From: Anaerolineales bacterium
GTDB lineage: Bacteria; Chloroflexota; Anaerolineae; Anaerolineales; UBA11579
Assembly: GCA_016932165.1 (NCBI GenBank)
Contig: JAFGDK010000074.1
Location: forward strand, 1 to 64,000
Direction of reading: 5' to 3'
Length of the DNA: 64,000 bases
Shown here: one piece after another, positions 42,807 to 50,880 of the stretch
Numbering within the stretch: position 1 is the stretch's first letter
Layout of the letters: each line of letters starts with the position of its first letter
Translations under genes and position numbers: made by a program
Notes under the pieces: model-generated
Told to the model about the DNA's origin: nothing
Database searches by the model: none
What the model saw: the letters and a program-made list of their open reading frames with translations, nothing else

Positions 42807-44921
42807 ATGGTTGACACGCTTGTGAATTTTGGTCTTGGGGCATTGGTCTTGACGTTTGTTGTCTCCCTGTATGGAATTGGGGCGGCGGTGTTGGGGTATT
42901 TGCGTAAGCAGGATAATTTGCTGGAAAGTGCCAGGCACGCGATGTTGCTGACCTTTCCTCTGTTGACCATTTCAGTCACTATGATCGTAATCCTCTTGCT
43001 ACAAAACCATTTTGAAGTTTCATATGTTTCTCAGGTGACTAGCCGCAGTATGCCGGCTTATTTGAAAGTGACCGCGCTTTGGGGCGGGCAGCCGGGTTCC
43101 CTGTTGTTTTGGTCCTGGTTGATGGCTATCTTTTCCACCATGGTCGCCCTGCGGGATTGGTCCCGTGACCGGGAATTTATGCCCTGGGTGATCATTGTGG
43201 TATTGGTGACCCTGACTTTCTTCCTTGTGCTGACGGTTTTCTTCGAGAATCCGTTTGCCCGCCTGTGGGCTGTGCAGAATGCGATGGGTGGTGAAGTGGT
43301 TGAGTCACTTTTCCGTCCAGCTGGTGCCACCCTGTTTGCTCCCCAGGATGGCCAGGGGTTGAATCCATTATTGCGCCATCCGGGGATGTTGATTCATCCC
43401 CCCATGCAGTACCTGGGTTTTGTCTCCTTTGTGATTCCGTATGCATTTGCGATTGCCGCGCTGATCACTGGCCGTACAGATACGCGGTGGATCAGGATCA
43501 CCCGCAAATGGACCCTGTGGGCCTGGTTGTTCCTTTCGCTCGGCCTGGTGCTGGGGATGCGCTGGGCATATGATGTGCTTGGTTGGGGCGGGTATTGGGG
43601 CTGGGATCCGGTAGAAAACGCCGCCCTGATGCCCTGGCTGACGGCAACGCCTTTCCTTCATTCGGTGATGATCCAGGAAAAACGCGGCCAGCTAAAGCGC
43701 TGGAATATGATTCTGGTGATCCTGACCTATGACTTGATTCTGTTTGGTACTTTTCTGGTGCGTTCCGGGGTACTTTCATCGGTGCATGCCTTTGCCGCAA
43801 GTCCTATTGGGCCTTTATTCTTTGGGTTCATTGCGCTTACCTTTGGTGTATCGGTCTATTTGCTCACCCAGCGCTGGGATGCTCTGCACACCGATACGCA
43901 GATGACTTCCTGGTTTTCCCGGGAGGCATTCTTCCTGTTGAACAACTTATTCTTCGTCGCCATTTTGGTAATTGTCTTCGTGGGGGTGACCTATCCGATC
44001 ACCACTGAGGCGCTGGGTTTTGTGGGTGAGGCATTCCCTTCGGTGAGTCATATCTTCACAGGGCAAAAAGTGACGGTTGGAGCGGATTGGTATGAGCGCG
44101 CCACCGGCCCGTTTTGGGCTGCGCTGATCTTTCTGATGGGGGTTTGCCCGTTGACTGCCTGGCGGATTTCGACGATGAAATCGTTGGGCCGCAACATCTG
44201 GAAGCCGACAGCGGTCTCCTTTGTCGTCCCGGTAGTATTGGTGGCCGTTGGAATGCGCAATTGGCTGGGTGTATTTGCCTTCTGGTTGACTGCCCTGGTG
44301 ACTGCCGTGACCGTGTACGAGTTTTATAAAGGCGCGGCAGCCCGCAGCCGGCGCAACCAAACGAACTTTTTTGTTGAGTTATGGAAATTAATTGGCCGCA
44401 ACCGCCGGCGCTATGGGGGTTACATGATCCATTTCGGGATTGTGCTGATGGCCCTGGGTGTAATCGGCATTGAGATGTTCCAGACTCAAACTCAGGCAAC
44501 TATCGGTCTGGGCGAATCTGCTACGCTGGGTGAATATGATATCACCTACGATTCGCTGGCTGAGTTTGATACCGCCGACAACCGCAACGTAGCCCGTGCG
44601 GTGGTCAGCGTGTATAAGGATGGCGACAGGGTCGGCGAGCTTTACCCGCGCCGGGATTTTTTCTATGAATCCCGCCAGCCGATGACCATCCCCGGGGTAC
44701 GCAGCACGCTGGGAGATGATTTTTATATCATCCTAGTTGATTGGCAGCCGATTTCAACCCAGCGAGCGACATTTAAGCTGTACCATAATCCTTTGGTCAA
44801 CTGGCTGTGGATTGGTTCGTTTGTGCTTATTTTTGGGACGCTGGTCGCCGCTTGGCCCGAGAGGGAGAACGAAGCTGTCCGTACAGCTGCTCATGAGACC
44901 CGGGCTGCTGTGACTGGATGA
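42807..44921 (+). CDS. ccmF: Cytochrome c haem lyase CcmF
   Basis: The 704-aa polytopic protein has the haem-handling WWD domain (WGWDPVENAALMPW, about residues 264-277), the preceding HPPMQYLGF stretch with a haem-ligand His, and a late membrane helix after a periplasmic C-terminal domain, as CcmF. It attaches haem from CcmE to apocytochromes. ATG 42807 has AAGGAG upstream. Confidence 0.95.
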   Translation: MVDTLVNFGLGALVLTFVVSLYGIGAAVLGYLRKQDNLLESARHAMLLTFPLLTISVTMIVILLLQNHFEVSYVSQVTSRSMPAYLKVTALWGGQPGSLLFWSWLMAIFSTMVALRDWSRDREFMPWVIIVVLVTLTFFLVLTVFFENPFARLWAVQNAMGGEVVESLFRPAGATLFAPQDGQGLNPLLRHPGMLIHPPMQYLGFVSFVIPYAFAIAALITGRTDTRWIRITRKWTLWAWLFLSLGLVLGMRWAYDVLGWGGYWGWDPVENAALMPWLTATPFLHSVMIQEKRGQLKRWNMILVILTYDLILFGTFLVRSGVLSSVHAFAASPIGPLFFGFIALTFGVSVYLLTQRWDALHTDTQMTSWFSREAFFLLNNLFFVAILVIVFVGVTYPITTEALGFVGEAFPSVSHIFTGQKVTVGADWYERATGPFWAALIFLMGVCPLTAWRISTMKSLGRNIWKPTAVSFVVPVVLVAVGMRNWLGVFAFWLTALVTAVTVYEFYKGAAARSRRNQTNFFVELWKLIGRNRRRYGGYMIHFGIVLMALGVIGIEMFQTQTQATIGLGESATLGEYDITYDSLAEFDTADNRNVARAVVSVYKDGDRVGELYPRRDFFYESRQPMTIPGVRSTLGDDFYIILVDWQPISTQRATFKLYHNPLVNWLWIGSFVLIFGTLVAAWPERENEAVRTAAHETRAAVTG

Positions 44922-44938
44922 TGGTTGAGGAGATGAAG

Positions 44939-45451
44939 ATGCGTAATCTCAGGATCTGGCTGTTGGCTTTGCTGGTGGTGGTCGCTGTCTATGGGGCTGC
45001 TCCACCGAAGGTGGTACTTGCCCAAGATAATGGACCGCAGCCGACGCCGTCTGATGATGAGGTCAATGCGATTGCCCGTGAGATGTATTGCCCGGTATGT
45101 GAAAATATTCCCCTGGATGTGTGCGGGACACAAGCCTGCGCCCAGTGGCGTGAGCAAATCCGGGAAAAACTGGCCGAGGGATGGACAGAAGACCAGATCA
45201 AGGATTATTTTGTGCAGCTTTACGGAGACCGGGTGTTATCCGAACCGCCGCGCCGGGGCTTGAACTGGGTTATTTATATCGTTCCTGGGCTGGCTTTTGT
45301 CGTTGGAGCATATGTGCTCTACCGTGGGATTAAGACCTGGACTGCGCCGGTAGTTGATGAGCCAGAATCTGAAGAAATGGCAGATACCGGGGCAGAGGAA
45401 AAGGATGAGTATATCTCCAAGTTGGAAGAGGAACTGAAGAAACGAGGATGA
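44939..45451 (+). CDS. ccmH: Cytochrome c maturation protein CcmH
   Basis: The 170-aa protein has a signal peptide, the thiol motif MYCPVCENIPLDVC (the CcmH LRCxxCQ site in variant form), a three-helix domain and a membrane helix with an acidic cytoplasmic tail. It reduces or holds the apocytochrome thiols for CcmF. ATG 44939 has GAGGAG six bases upstream; an ATG at 44918 overlaps ccmF but lacks such a site. An additional Cys pair (CGTQAC) follows the first, which is unusual. Confidence 0.9.
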   Translation: MRNLRIWLLALLVVVAVYGAAPPKVVLAQDNGPQPTPSDDEVNAIAREMYCPVCENIPLDVCGTQACAQWREQIREKLAEGWTEDQIKDYFVQLYGDRVLSEPPRRGLNWVIYIVPGLAFVVGAYVLYRGIKTWTAPVVDEPESEEMADTGAEEKDEYISKLEEELKKRG

Positions 45452-45482
45452 CCATTGCTTGTTTTTTAGGAGTAATTCAAAT

Positions 45483-46046
45483 ATGACTGATCAATTGCAA
45501 ACATCGGAGCCTGTAAAAAACAAGAGATCGCCAATCTGGCAAATCGTGATCTGGGGATCTGTGATTATATTATTGGGAATCGTCGCCATACAGTTGATTA
45601 AATCCCAGCAGGGATCTATTGAGGTCGGTAAACCGGCCCCTGACTTTGTACTCACCACTTTCGAAGGCGAGGAATATGCCACCGAAGAGTTGCAGGGTAA
45701 GGTACTGCTAGTCAACTTCTGGGCCTCGTGGTGTAACCCCTGTGAATTGGAAGCGGCAGACCTGCAAACTGCCTGGGAATTGTATGAGCCGACGGGCGAA
45801 GTGGTCTTTTTGGGGGTGGATTGGACGGACACCGATACTGAAGCGCGTGAATATATGGAAAAATTTGGGATCACCTATCCCAGCGGTCCGGATTACGGCA
45901 CACGCATATCCCAGGCTTTCCGCACTACAGGAGTGCCTGAAACCTATATCATTGATAAGGATGGGGTGTTAGCCTACGTGAAGATGGGCCCGTTTGCTTC
46001 GCTGCAAGAGATCATGGCGGCAATTGATCCTTTGTTGGCGCCATAG
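45483..46046 (+). CDS. Thiol:disulfide thioredoxin-like protein, CcmG/ResA type
   Basis: The 187-aa protein has one N-terminal membrane anchor (about residues 20-40) and a TlpA/ResA thioredoxin fold with active site WCNPC (about residues 82-86) and a cis-Pro in TTGVPETYI. It should reduce CcmH or apocytochrome cysteines outside the membrane. The start ATG 45483 is preceded by AGGAG. Its place in the ccm operon supports the CcmG role. Confidence 0.88.
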   Translation: MTDQLQTSEPVKNKRSPIWQIVIWGSVIILLGIVAIQLIKSQQGSIEVGKPAPDFVLTTFEGEEYATEELQGKVLLVNFWASWCNPCELEAADLQTAWELYEPTGEVVFLGVDWTDTDTEAREYMEKFGITYPSGPDYGTRISQAFRTTGVPETYIIDKDGVLAYVKMGPFASLQEIMAAIDPLLAP

Positions 46047-46060
46047 GTGAGGAATTAAGT

Positions 46061-46543
46061 ATGGATGTCGGTTCGATTTTACTGCTGTTGGCCTTGGTGG
46101 TTGTTGTAGGCGCTTTTATTGCCAGTCCCTTGCGGGGCGGGAGGAAGAGATCTTTGCAGCCTGAGATCAATATCGAACTCTCGGAACTGTTGGCTGAGCG
46201 CGAGCGTGTGCTGGAGGCCCTGGCTGAGCTGGACTTTGACAATGAAATGGGGAAGGTGCCAGAAACACTTTACCCGGTTCAGCGGGAAGCCCTCGTCAAG
46301 CGCGGGGCGGCTGTGCTGCGGCTGCTAGATGAGCACACGCTAGAGATCAAAGATGAGAGGGCTGAAATCCTTAAGATCGAGTACGACCGGTCGGATTCGA
46401 TTGAGGCCAAGATTGCTGCTAGGCGCATGGTAAAACCCTCAGATTTTGCAAGAAAAGATACTAAAGATAATTTTTGTGCAAATTGTGGTGCAAAACTCCG
46501 GCTGGACGATAAATTCTGCCCCGGCTGCGGGCAAAAACTGTAA
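46061..46543 (+). CDS. CcmI-like N-terminal domain with zinc ribbon
   Basis: The 160-aa protein has an N-terminal membrane helix (about residues 3-24), an ELLAERERVLEALAELDFDNEMGKVPE segment that resembles the N-terminal part of CcmI/CycH, and a C-terminal zinc ribbon of two Cys pairs (CANCG, CPGCG). CcmI brings apocytochrome to the lyase through TPRs; here the TPR part is replaced by a zinc ribbon on the cytoplasmic side. Its position between ccmG and a di-haem protein suggests a helper in the same pathway. Confidence 0.7.
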   Translation: MDVGSILLLLALVVVVGAFIASPLRGGRKRSLQPEINIELSELLAERERVLEALAELDFDNEMGKVPETLYPVQREALVKRGAAVLRLLDEHTLEIKDERAEILKIEYDRSDSIEAKIAARRMVKPSDFARKDTKDNFCANCGAKLRLDDKFCPGCGQKL

Positions 46544-46566
46544 TCAACCTCCCTTCAGGATTTTCA

Positions 46567-48471
46567 ATGAGAATGAAACGATTTTTGTTATTGAGTAACG
46601 GTTTGTTGGCGCTAATCGCCCTTTCCGCATGCAGTCTATCCCTGGCCCAGGATGTGCCTCCGCCGCCAGGCTATCAGCCGCCAGTATATGAAGAGCCAGA
46701 AATTTTAACTGGGGCAGCCCCACAGGTGCTGCCGAATCCTGAAAATGGTAGTTTGATCTATGCCCAGAAATGCGAAGCCTGTCACGGCATTACCGGGCTG
46801 GGTGATGGGCCGGATTCTACGGCTTTGCCCAATGAGGTTGCCCGGATCGGGGCAGCCAATATTGCCAACCTGGCTTCACCGCTGGAATGGTATTCGATCA
46901 CCCTTCAGGGAAATATAGACAATTTCATGCCGCCCTTTGAGGGCAGCCTCTCCCCGGCAGATGTTTGGGATGTTTTATCTTATATTTACACATTCAGCGC
47001 TTCTCCTGGAGCCATTTCTCAGGGGGAAGAAGTATTTGCCAATACCTGCGCAGCCTGCCATGGTGCTGACGGTTCCGGAAGCGATGTGCCGGGAGCGGCA
47101 AATTTCCAGGATGCGGAGCGCATGGTTCTCCTGTCTGTGAATGATATTGTCCAGAAAGCGGCTACCGGCAACGGGAATCAAGACCACGTTTTCAGTACCC
47201 AATTGGATGCTGCTGAGATCGAGGCGGTTGCCTTGTATGTCCGCTCCCTCAACTTCCCTCTGGAAGGGGAAGTGGTGGAAGAGTTAGCAGATCAACCGGC
47301 AGCAGGAGAACCAGGGGCGGATCAAGCCGAAGAGTCGGGAGAGCCTGCTGTTGAGGAAGGAACTGGTGAAGAGCCGCTGGTTGGTGAGCCAGGAGAAGAA
47401 CTGGCAACTGTTGTCGGACTGGTGACCAATGGCTCAGGGGGGGAACTGCCGGCGGGGCTTGAAGTCCAATTGGAAGTATACCAATCCTTTGAGTTGGTTT
47501 ATTCCGATTCTGTCCTCGCAAACCCAGACGGTAGATACCAATTTGAGGATGTTCTGTTGGACCCGGAGTTGATCTATATCACCCTGGTGGAGACAGATAA
47601 CGCCTTCTTCCCTTCAGCATTCCACCTGGGTGACCAAACTGTGGGAGAGACCATTGATTTGCCGATCACGATCTATGACGGAACTACAGAAACCAGCGCT
47701 CTGGCAGTCTCTCGTCTGCACGCCTTCTTCCAGTTTACCGACCAGGGGACAGTGCAGATCATTCACCAGGTTTCTATCTCTAACCGCGGCAACCAGATGG
47801 TTGCCCCACAGCGTGATACCGAACCAGTGCTGAGTTTTACTCTGCCAGAAGGTGCTACCAACTTGATATTCCAGAATGGTGTGATCGGCAATCCTTACGT
47901 GCAGACCACCAACGGATTTGCTGATCCTACTCCGGTCATTCCGGGGGAGAACAGTTATGAAATCCTTTTTGCATACGAGATGCCTTTTGACCGCAAACTG
48001 GAATGGCAGCTTCCCCTTGATTTGCCTACTGATGTGGCGGTAATTTTTGTAGAGGGTGAGAGTCTAAAACTGGATAGTGAAACCTTGTTGCCATCGGGTA
48101 CTGAAGCCATTGATCAGGGTGTGTTCCAGGTACTGATCGCCAATGAACTCGCTGCAGGCCAGACGATAGATTTGCAGCTCAGTACCCCGCTTCTCAGCGG
48201 AGGAGATACCTTTGCCCAGAACAATTGGATCACGATCTTGCTTGGCGTAGTTGGTCTGGGATTGGCTGGGTTTGGTGCCTGGCGGTTCTTCGTACCTGTG
48301 TCTGATGAAGAACGTGACCTGGAGGAGGATCAGGATCAATTGATCGATGTGATCATTGCCCTGGATGAAAAATTTGAAGCTGGGTTGATTGATGAGGAAC
48401 CCTACCTTAAGGAACGCGAGGCTCTAAAATCTCAACTTCAAGCCCTGCTTGATGAGGGAGATATCGCCTAG
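46567..48471 (+). CDS. Di-haem cytochrome c lipoprotein with C-terminal membrane helix
   Basis: The 634-aa protein has a lipoprotein-type signal (Cys22 in LSACS), two c-type haem sites (CEACH at 69-73 and CAACH at 161-165), an acidic Glu/Pro-rich linker and a carboxypeptidase-regulatory-like beta domain. A second beta domain, a membrane helix (about 560-580) and a short CcmI-like acidic helix follow. Being in the middle of the ccm operon it is both a client of the pathway and perhaps part of it, for example as an electron carrier for haem or thiol reduction. This architecture is not a standard Ccm component. Confidence 0.8.
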   Translation: MRMKRFLLLSNGLLALIALSACSLSLAQDVPPPPGYQPPVYEEPEILTGAAPQVLPNPENGSLIYAQKCEACHGITGLGDGPDSTALPNEVARIGAANIANLASPLEWYSITLQGNIDNFMPPFEGSLSPADVWDVLSYIYTFSASPGAISQGEEVFANTCAACHGADGSGSDVPGAANFQDAERMVLLSVNDIVQKAATGNGNQDHVFSTQLDAAEIEAVALYVRSLNFPLEGEVVEELADQPAAGEPGADQAEESGEPAVEEGTGEEPLVGEPGEELATVVGLVTNGSGGELPAGLEVQLEVYQSFELVYSDSVLANPDGRYQFEDVLLDPELIYITLVETDNAFFPSAFHLGDQTVGETIDLPITIYDGTTETSALAVSRLHAFFQFTDQGTVQIIHQVSISNRGNQMVAPQRDTEPVLSFTLPEGATNLIFQNGVIGNPYVQTTNGFADPTPVIPGENSYEILFAYEMPFDRKLEWQLPLDLPTDVAVIFVEGESLKLDSETLLPSGTEAIDQGVFQVLIANELAAGQTIDLQLSTPLLSGGDTFAQNNWITILLGVVGLGLAGFGAWRFFVPVSDEERDLEEDQDQLIDVIIALDEKFEAGLIDEEPYLKEREALKSQLQALLDEGDIA

Positions 48472-49197
48472 ATGGCTGAGATCATTGTCCAGAAGCTGGT
48501 CAAGCGCTTTGGCCTAAAAAGTGTTCTCAAAGGATTGGACTTTGAGGCTAAAGCGGGTGAATTTGTGGGCTTGCTGGGACCCAATGGTGCTGGTAAAACC
48601 ACTCTTTTGAGGATTCTGGCATCGCTCTCCCGCCCGACAATCGGGCTGGTAAAGGTTGCCGGTTTCCGGCTGCCCCAGCAGGCAGCCGGCGTGCGAGCTA
48701 GTTTGGGGGTGCTGTCTCACCAGACAATGCTTTACGGCAACCTGTCTGGGGAAGAAAATTTAAAGTTCTTTGGCAAGGTCTATAACGTCGGGGACCTTGA
48801 AACCAGGATTATTGAAGTACTGGATTTGGTCGATTTGGCCAAGCGCCGACGTGATCTGGTGCGCACATACTCACGCGGCATGGCCCAAAGGCTGGCGATT
48901 GCCCGTGCCATGATCCATAACCCAGCCATCCTGCTGCTGGATGAACCTTATACCGGACTTGACCAGGATGCCAGCCTAATGCTGGATGCCATTCTCAAAC
49001 AGATCGCTGCCCAGGGACGCACCGTGGTGATGACATCGCACGATCTGGTTCGGACAGCTGAACTTTGTTCCCGCTTTGATGTGCTATCCCGCGGCAAAAT
49101 CATCGCCTCTGCCAGGCGGGGTGAGATTCCGCGCGATGGTCTGCTTGCTTTCTACCGTCAGGCGATAAACCCTGAAAGGGAAGTGGAGAATGCCTAA
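48472..49197 (+). CDS. ccmA: Haem exporter ATP-binding protein CcmA
   Basis: The 241-aa ABC ATPase has Walker A GPNGAGKTT (about residues 37-45), signature YSRGMAQR and Walker B ILLLDEPYTGLD. With CcmB, CcmC and CcmD it releases haem-loaded CcmE. Its ATG directly abuts the stop of the di-haem gene. Confidence 0.92.
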   Translation: MAEIIVQKLVKRFGLKSVLKGLDFEAKAGEFVGLLGPNGAGKTTLLRILASLSRPTIGLVKVAGFRLPQQAAGVRASLGVLSHQTMLYGNLSGEENLKFFGKVYNVGDLETRIIEVLDLVDLAKRRRDLVRTYSRGMAQRLAIARAMIHNPAILLLDEPYTGLDQDASLMLDAILKQIAAQGRTVVMTSHDLVRTAELCSRFDVLSRGKIIASARRGEIPRDGLLAFYRQAINPEREVENA

Positions 49198-49882
49198 GCA
49201 GCCGTCTCTCACCTCTTTTTGGAAGGCAATGTGGGCGGTCGTCTGGAAAGACCTGTCTGCTGAACGGCGCAGCCGGGAAATATTCTCTGTGATGGTGGTG
49301 TTCTCTTTGCTGGTGGTGATCATCTCAAATTTCGCCCTGGACCTCAATCCCAAGACGCAGCGTGAAATCACCGCTGGGATGTTGTGGATCACCTTTACCT
49401 TTGCCGGAACGCTCGGCTTGAACCGTTCGATGGCAATCGAGAAAGAGAATAACTGCCTGGACGGCTTGCTGCTGTCCCCGGTGGACCGCACTGCGATCCT
49501 GTTTGGTAAGGTGATTGGCAATCTGCTCTTCATCTTCATGGTTGAGATTATCGTGTTACCGCTGTTCAGCATATTTAACAACATCAATTTACTGAATGCC
49601 GGTCTACTGATCACACTGGTGTTGGGGTCGATCGGCTACGTAGTGGTGGGCACCTTTCTGTCTACGATCACGGTGCAGACCCGGACAGGCAATATCCTAC
49701 TGCCGATCCTGCAGTTCCCGATCATATTGCCGGTGATTATCTCTGCTGTGCGGGCAAGCACCTTCTTTTTGCAGAACCAACCGATGGAGTTAATCTGGCC
49801 GAATTTAAACCTGATGATTGCATTTGATCTGATCTATATTGCCCTGGGCGTAATCTTTTTTGACTATCTGGTAGAGGAATAA
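49190..49882 (+). CDS. ccmB: Haem exporter protein CcmB
   Basis: The 230-aa membrane protein has about six helices and the CcmB pattern VWKDLSAERRSREIFSVMVVFSLLVV, with LDGLLLSPVDRTAILFGKV in the following loop. It pairs with CcmA; the eight-base gene overlap implies coupled translation. Confidence 0.93.
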   Translation: MPKQPSLTSFWKAMWAVVWKDLSAERRSREIFSVMVVFSLLVVIISNFALDLNPKTQREITAGMLWITFTFAGTLGLNRSMAIEKENNCLDGLLLSPVDRTAILFGKVIGNLLFIFMVEIIVLPLFSIFNNINLLNAGLLITLVLGSIGYVVVGTFLSTITVQTRTGNILLPILQFPIILPVIISAVRASTFFLQNQPMELIWPNLNLMIAFDLIYIALGVIFFDYLVEE

Positions 49883-49909
49883 TCCTGAAATTAAGAAGGA
49901 GAAGATAGA

Positions 49910-50608
49910 ATGAAACCACAACCTCTGATACTAAAAATATTAAATTGGGTCTCCGGGATTTTGCTGGTGATTGCCACATATCTGGCCATCATCTGGGCGC
50001 CGACTGAAGCCGTGATGGGCGATGTCCAGCGGGTATTTTACTTCCACGTGGCCACAGGCTGGGTGGGGATGATTGGCTTCTTGCTGGCAGTCTTCTCTGG
50101 GATCATGTACCTGATCAAATCGGATCTGAAATGGGATACCATCGGGTTGGCTGGGATAGAAATAGGCCTAATATTCTCGTTTATCAATATTGTCACCGGT
50201 TCGATCTGGGCGCGCCCGATCTGGAATACTTGGTGGACTTGGGACCCGCGCCTGGTGACAGCCACGATCATGGAATTGGTCTACCTGGCTTATCTCATGC
50301 TGCGGCAGGGGATTGATGACCCAATCCGCCGGGCACGTTTTGGGGCGATCTATGCAATCCTCGGTTTTGTCAGTGTGCCGTTCTCATTCCTCTCCATCCG
50401 TATCTGGCGCACGATCCACCCGGTGGTGGTTGGCAGCGGAGATCCTGGGGCTGAAGGCACCTTTGACATGACCCCGGATATGCAGACAGCCTTCTTTTTC
50501 AGCCTGTTCACTTTCACGGTGTTTGGCATCACCTTGTTGTGGCACCGCATCCGGATTGGGCAGCTGCAAGATAAAGTGGAACAGAAGAAACTGGAATTGA
50601 TGAGCTAA
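49910..50608 (+). CDS. ccmC: Haem transport protein CcmC
   Basis: The 232-aa polytopic protein has the WWD-type haem site WWTWDPRLVTATIMELVYLAY (about residues 105-125) and flanking His residues, as CcmC, which loads haem onto CcmE. ATG 49910 has AAGGAG upstream. Confidence 0.93.
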   Translation: MKPQPLILKILNWVSGILLVIATYLAIIWAPTEAVMGDVQRVFYFHVATGWVGMIGFLLAVFSGIMYLIKSDLKWDTIGLAGIEIGLIFSFINIVTGSIWARPIWNTWWTWDPRLVTATIMELVYLAYLMLRQGIDDPIRRARFGAIYAILGFVSVPFSFLSIRIWRTIHPVVVGSGDPGAEGTFDMTPDMQTAFFFSLFTFTVFGITLLWHRIRIGQLQDKVEQKKLELMS

Positions 50609-50623
50609 CAGGAGGCCCCTCAA

Positions 50624-50764
50624 ATGGCTGATACTTTAAATTACATGATTTTAGGGTTTGTGGTGATCTTTGTGACCATCGGCCTCCACATTTGGAGTCT
50701 GATCAACCGCAGCAACCGCCTGAAGAAGGACCTGGCGCTGCTGGAGGATATGGCCGAAGAATAG
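50624..50764 (+). CDS. ccmD: CcmD-like small membrane protein
   Basis: The 46-aa protein has one membrane helix (residues 8-26), then a basic and acidic helical tail (NRSNRLKKDLALLEDMAEE). Size, topology, an AGGAGG ribosome site and position after ccmC fit CcmD, which links CcmC to CcmAB and CcmE. The sequence is too short for proof. Confidence 0.75.
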   Translation: MADTLNYMILGFVVIFVTIGLHIWSLINRSNRLKKDLALLEDMAEE

Positions 50765-50785
50765 AGCCTAACAATTGTACTAGCA

Positions 50786-50844
50786 AATCATTAGAAGGGC
50801 GGTTGCTGATTGCAGTGCAGTCAGTAGCTGCCCTTCTAATGATT
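50786..50844. repeat. 59-bp near-perfect palindrome (MITE/REP-like hairpin)
   Basis: AATCATTAGAAGGGC (50786-50800) and GCCCTTCTAATGATT (50830-50844) are perfect inverted copies. The inner bases continue the pairing with a few G-U pairs down to TGCA, giving a stem of nearly 29 bp as RNA. Flanking it, CAATTGTAC (50772-50780) and GTACCATTG (50871-50879) form an outer imperfect inverted pair. There is no T-tract, so a simple terminator is unlikely. It lies between the convergent ccmD and phospholipase D-like genes. Confidence 0.7.
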
Positions 50845-50880
50845 GTGAGCGCAGCCAAGCTGTAACAATAGTACCATTGC

